A stretch of DNA of 5,618 nt. Origin: Patescibacteria group bacterium (GTDB lineage: Bacteria > Patescibacteriota > Minisyncoccia > Phycocordibacterales > JANLHH01). Position 1 is the first letter of the stretch. Every line of letters starts with the position of its first letter. Of the stretch, positions 5,118 to 5,618 are shown piece by piece. The notes beneath the pieces are model-generated. The model was not told where the DNA came from and made no database searches. It saw only the letters and a list, made by a program, of their open reading frames with translations. The DNA is taken from assembly GCA_024654605.1 (NCBI GenBank), contig JANLHH010000173.1:1-5618 (forward strand), written 5' to 3'. Both the position numbers and the translations under genes were made by a program.

Positions 5118-5618
5118 ATGATTTTCAGAGCTTTTCTTTTTAGTCTCTTCTTCCTCCCGCTTTCAGCAGGCGCCACCACCATCTCCGACCTGGAGTCCAA
5201 GATCGCCGCCCTCCTCTCCCAGATACAGATTCTCCAAAGCGAACTGCAAACCCTCAAGAGCGGAGAAACGACACCGACGCCGCAGGCGTCGGTGGTCTCC
5301 TCCTTCACTCAAACCTTAGGCAAGGGAAGCGAAGGGAGCGAAGTCACTAAACTCCAGCAATATCTCGCAGGAGACCCCGCTCTTTACCCCGAAGGCTTAG
5401 TTACCGGCTACTACGGCAGCTTGACCGAAGCGGCAGTGAAGCGCTTCCAACAAAAGCACAATATTGTCTCCTCCGGTACCCCTGCCACCACGGGCTATGG
5501 CGCATTCGGCCCCAAAACGAGAGCAACGCTGAACGCGCTCCTCGTAGAGCCCACGGCTGAAACGGTACCTACAGGCACTCCCACGGTACCGTATACGCCG
5601 AACACTCCCAACCGCTCA
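5118..5618 (+). CDS. Exported peptidoglycan-binding (PG_binding_1) protein with coiled coil, 5' part
   Basis: 167 residues are visible; the frame is still open at the window end. Residues 1-19 (MIFRAFLFSLFFLPLSAGA) form a signal peptide with a hydrophobic core and an A-G-A cleavage site. Residues about 22-47 (ISDLESKIAALLSQIQ...) have heptad-like Leu/Ile spacing and should form a coiled coil, giving oligomers. Residues about 65-143 are a PG_binding_1 domain: LGKGSEGSEVTKLQQYL, TGYYGSLTEAAVKRFQQKH, then GAFGPKTRATLNAL. This three-helix domain binds cell-wall peptidoglycan. From residue 144 a Thr/Pro-rich linker begins and leads to an unseen C-terminal part, where an enzyme or adhesin domain could follow. 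The start is supported by the signal peptide and by the extended -10 seven bases upstream. It is clearly more GC-rich than the toxin-antitoxin genes before it and is transcribed separately. Strong domain call; overall function open. Confidence 0.88.
   Translation, partial: MIFRAFLFSLFFLPLSAGATTISDLESKIAALLSQIQILQSELQTLKSGETTPTPQASVVSSFTQTLGKGSEGSEVTKLQQYLAGDPALYPEGLVTGYYGSLTEAAVKRFQQKHNIVSSGTPATTGYGAFGPKTRATLNALLVEPTAETVPTGTPTVPYTPNTPNRS

Noticed and set aside
4179..5308. Minus-strand open frames opposite the transposase, toxin-antitoxin and peptidoglycan-binding genes
   Set aside because: No domain or plausible ribosome site. They lie antisense to well-supported genes.
1..5618. CRISPR array, tRNA or rRNA, diversity-generating repeats
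   Set aside because: No regularly spaced identical repeats, no cloverleaf or rRNA-like stretch, and no template/variable repeat pair were found. The repeats in the LamG gene are divergent protein-domain repeats.

Overview
The window most likely comes from a member of the Candidate Phyla Radiation (Patescibacteria, probably a Parcubacteria-like lineage). This is inferred from gene style, not from a marker gene. The signs are a giant LamG repeat protein with GLVGHWSFDG...GRIGQALSFDG...YNRALSATEISRLY modules, a short secreted protein with a coiled coil and a PG_binding_1 domain of the 'VSSGTPATTGYGAFGPKTR' type, a Y1 (REP-associated) transposase, and an AbrB/RelE-type toxin-antitoxin pair. All genes lie on the + strand. 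No rRNA, tRNA or CRISPR array is visible.

Layout. Bases 1-3741 are the 3' part of a very long gene for a secreted or surface beta-sandwich protein. It has three LamG (concanavalin A-like) units. At least two of them are split by another domain of about 205 residues, inserted between the first strand and the rest of the LamG fold. One of these two carries an additional MAM/CUB-like domain. Bases 3742-5047 are visibly more AT-rich and hold accessory genes: a RAYT-type transposase (3775-4473), then an AbrB-family antitoxin (4556-4801) and a RelE/ParE-type toxin (4805-5047) as a two-gene operon closed by a hairpin terminator (5049-5085). Bases 5118-5618 are the start of a GC-richer gene for an exported peptidoglycan-binding protein that runs off the window.

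The most interesting signal is a 21-base palindrome, TATGGAAGTC-N-GACTTCCATA. It occurs once immediately upstream of the transposase gene, overlapping its likely -10 box, and once more, as a perfect copy, inside the transposase reading frame. This looks like a REP/RAYT pair (a domesticated single-strand transposase and its cognate palindrome) whose element may also regulate, or have inserted into, its own gene. A second pattern is that the transposase, the toxin-antitoxin operon and the peptidoglycan-binding gene each have a -10-like hexamer ending 6-8 bases before the ATG. That spacing predicts leaderless mRNAs.

Working together: the two flanking genes encode cell-envelope or surface proteins, plausibly for attachment and wall binding. 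The middle block is a mobile/stability cassette (RAYT plus toxin-antitoxin) with no evident functional link to them. No wholly new multi-gene system could be supported from the sequence alone.
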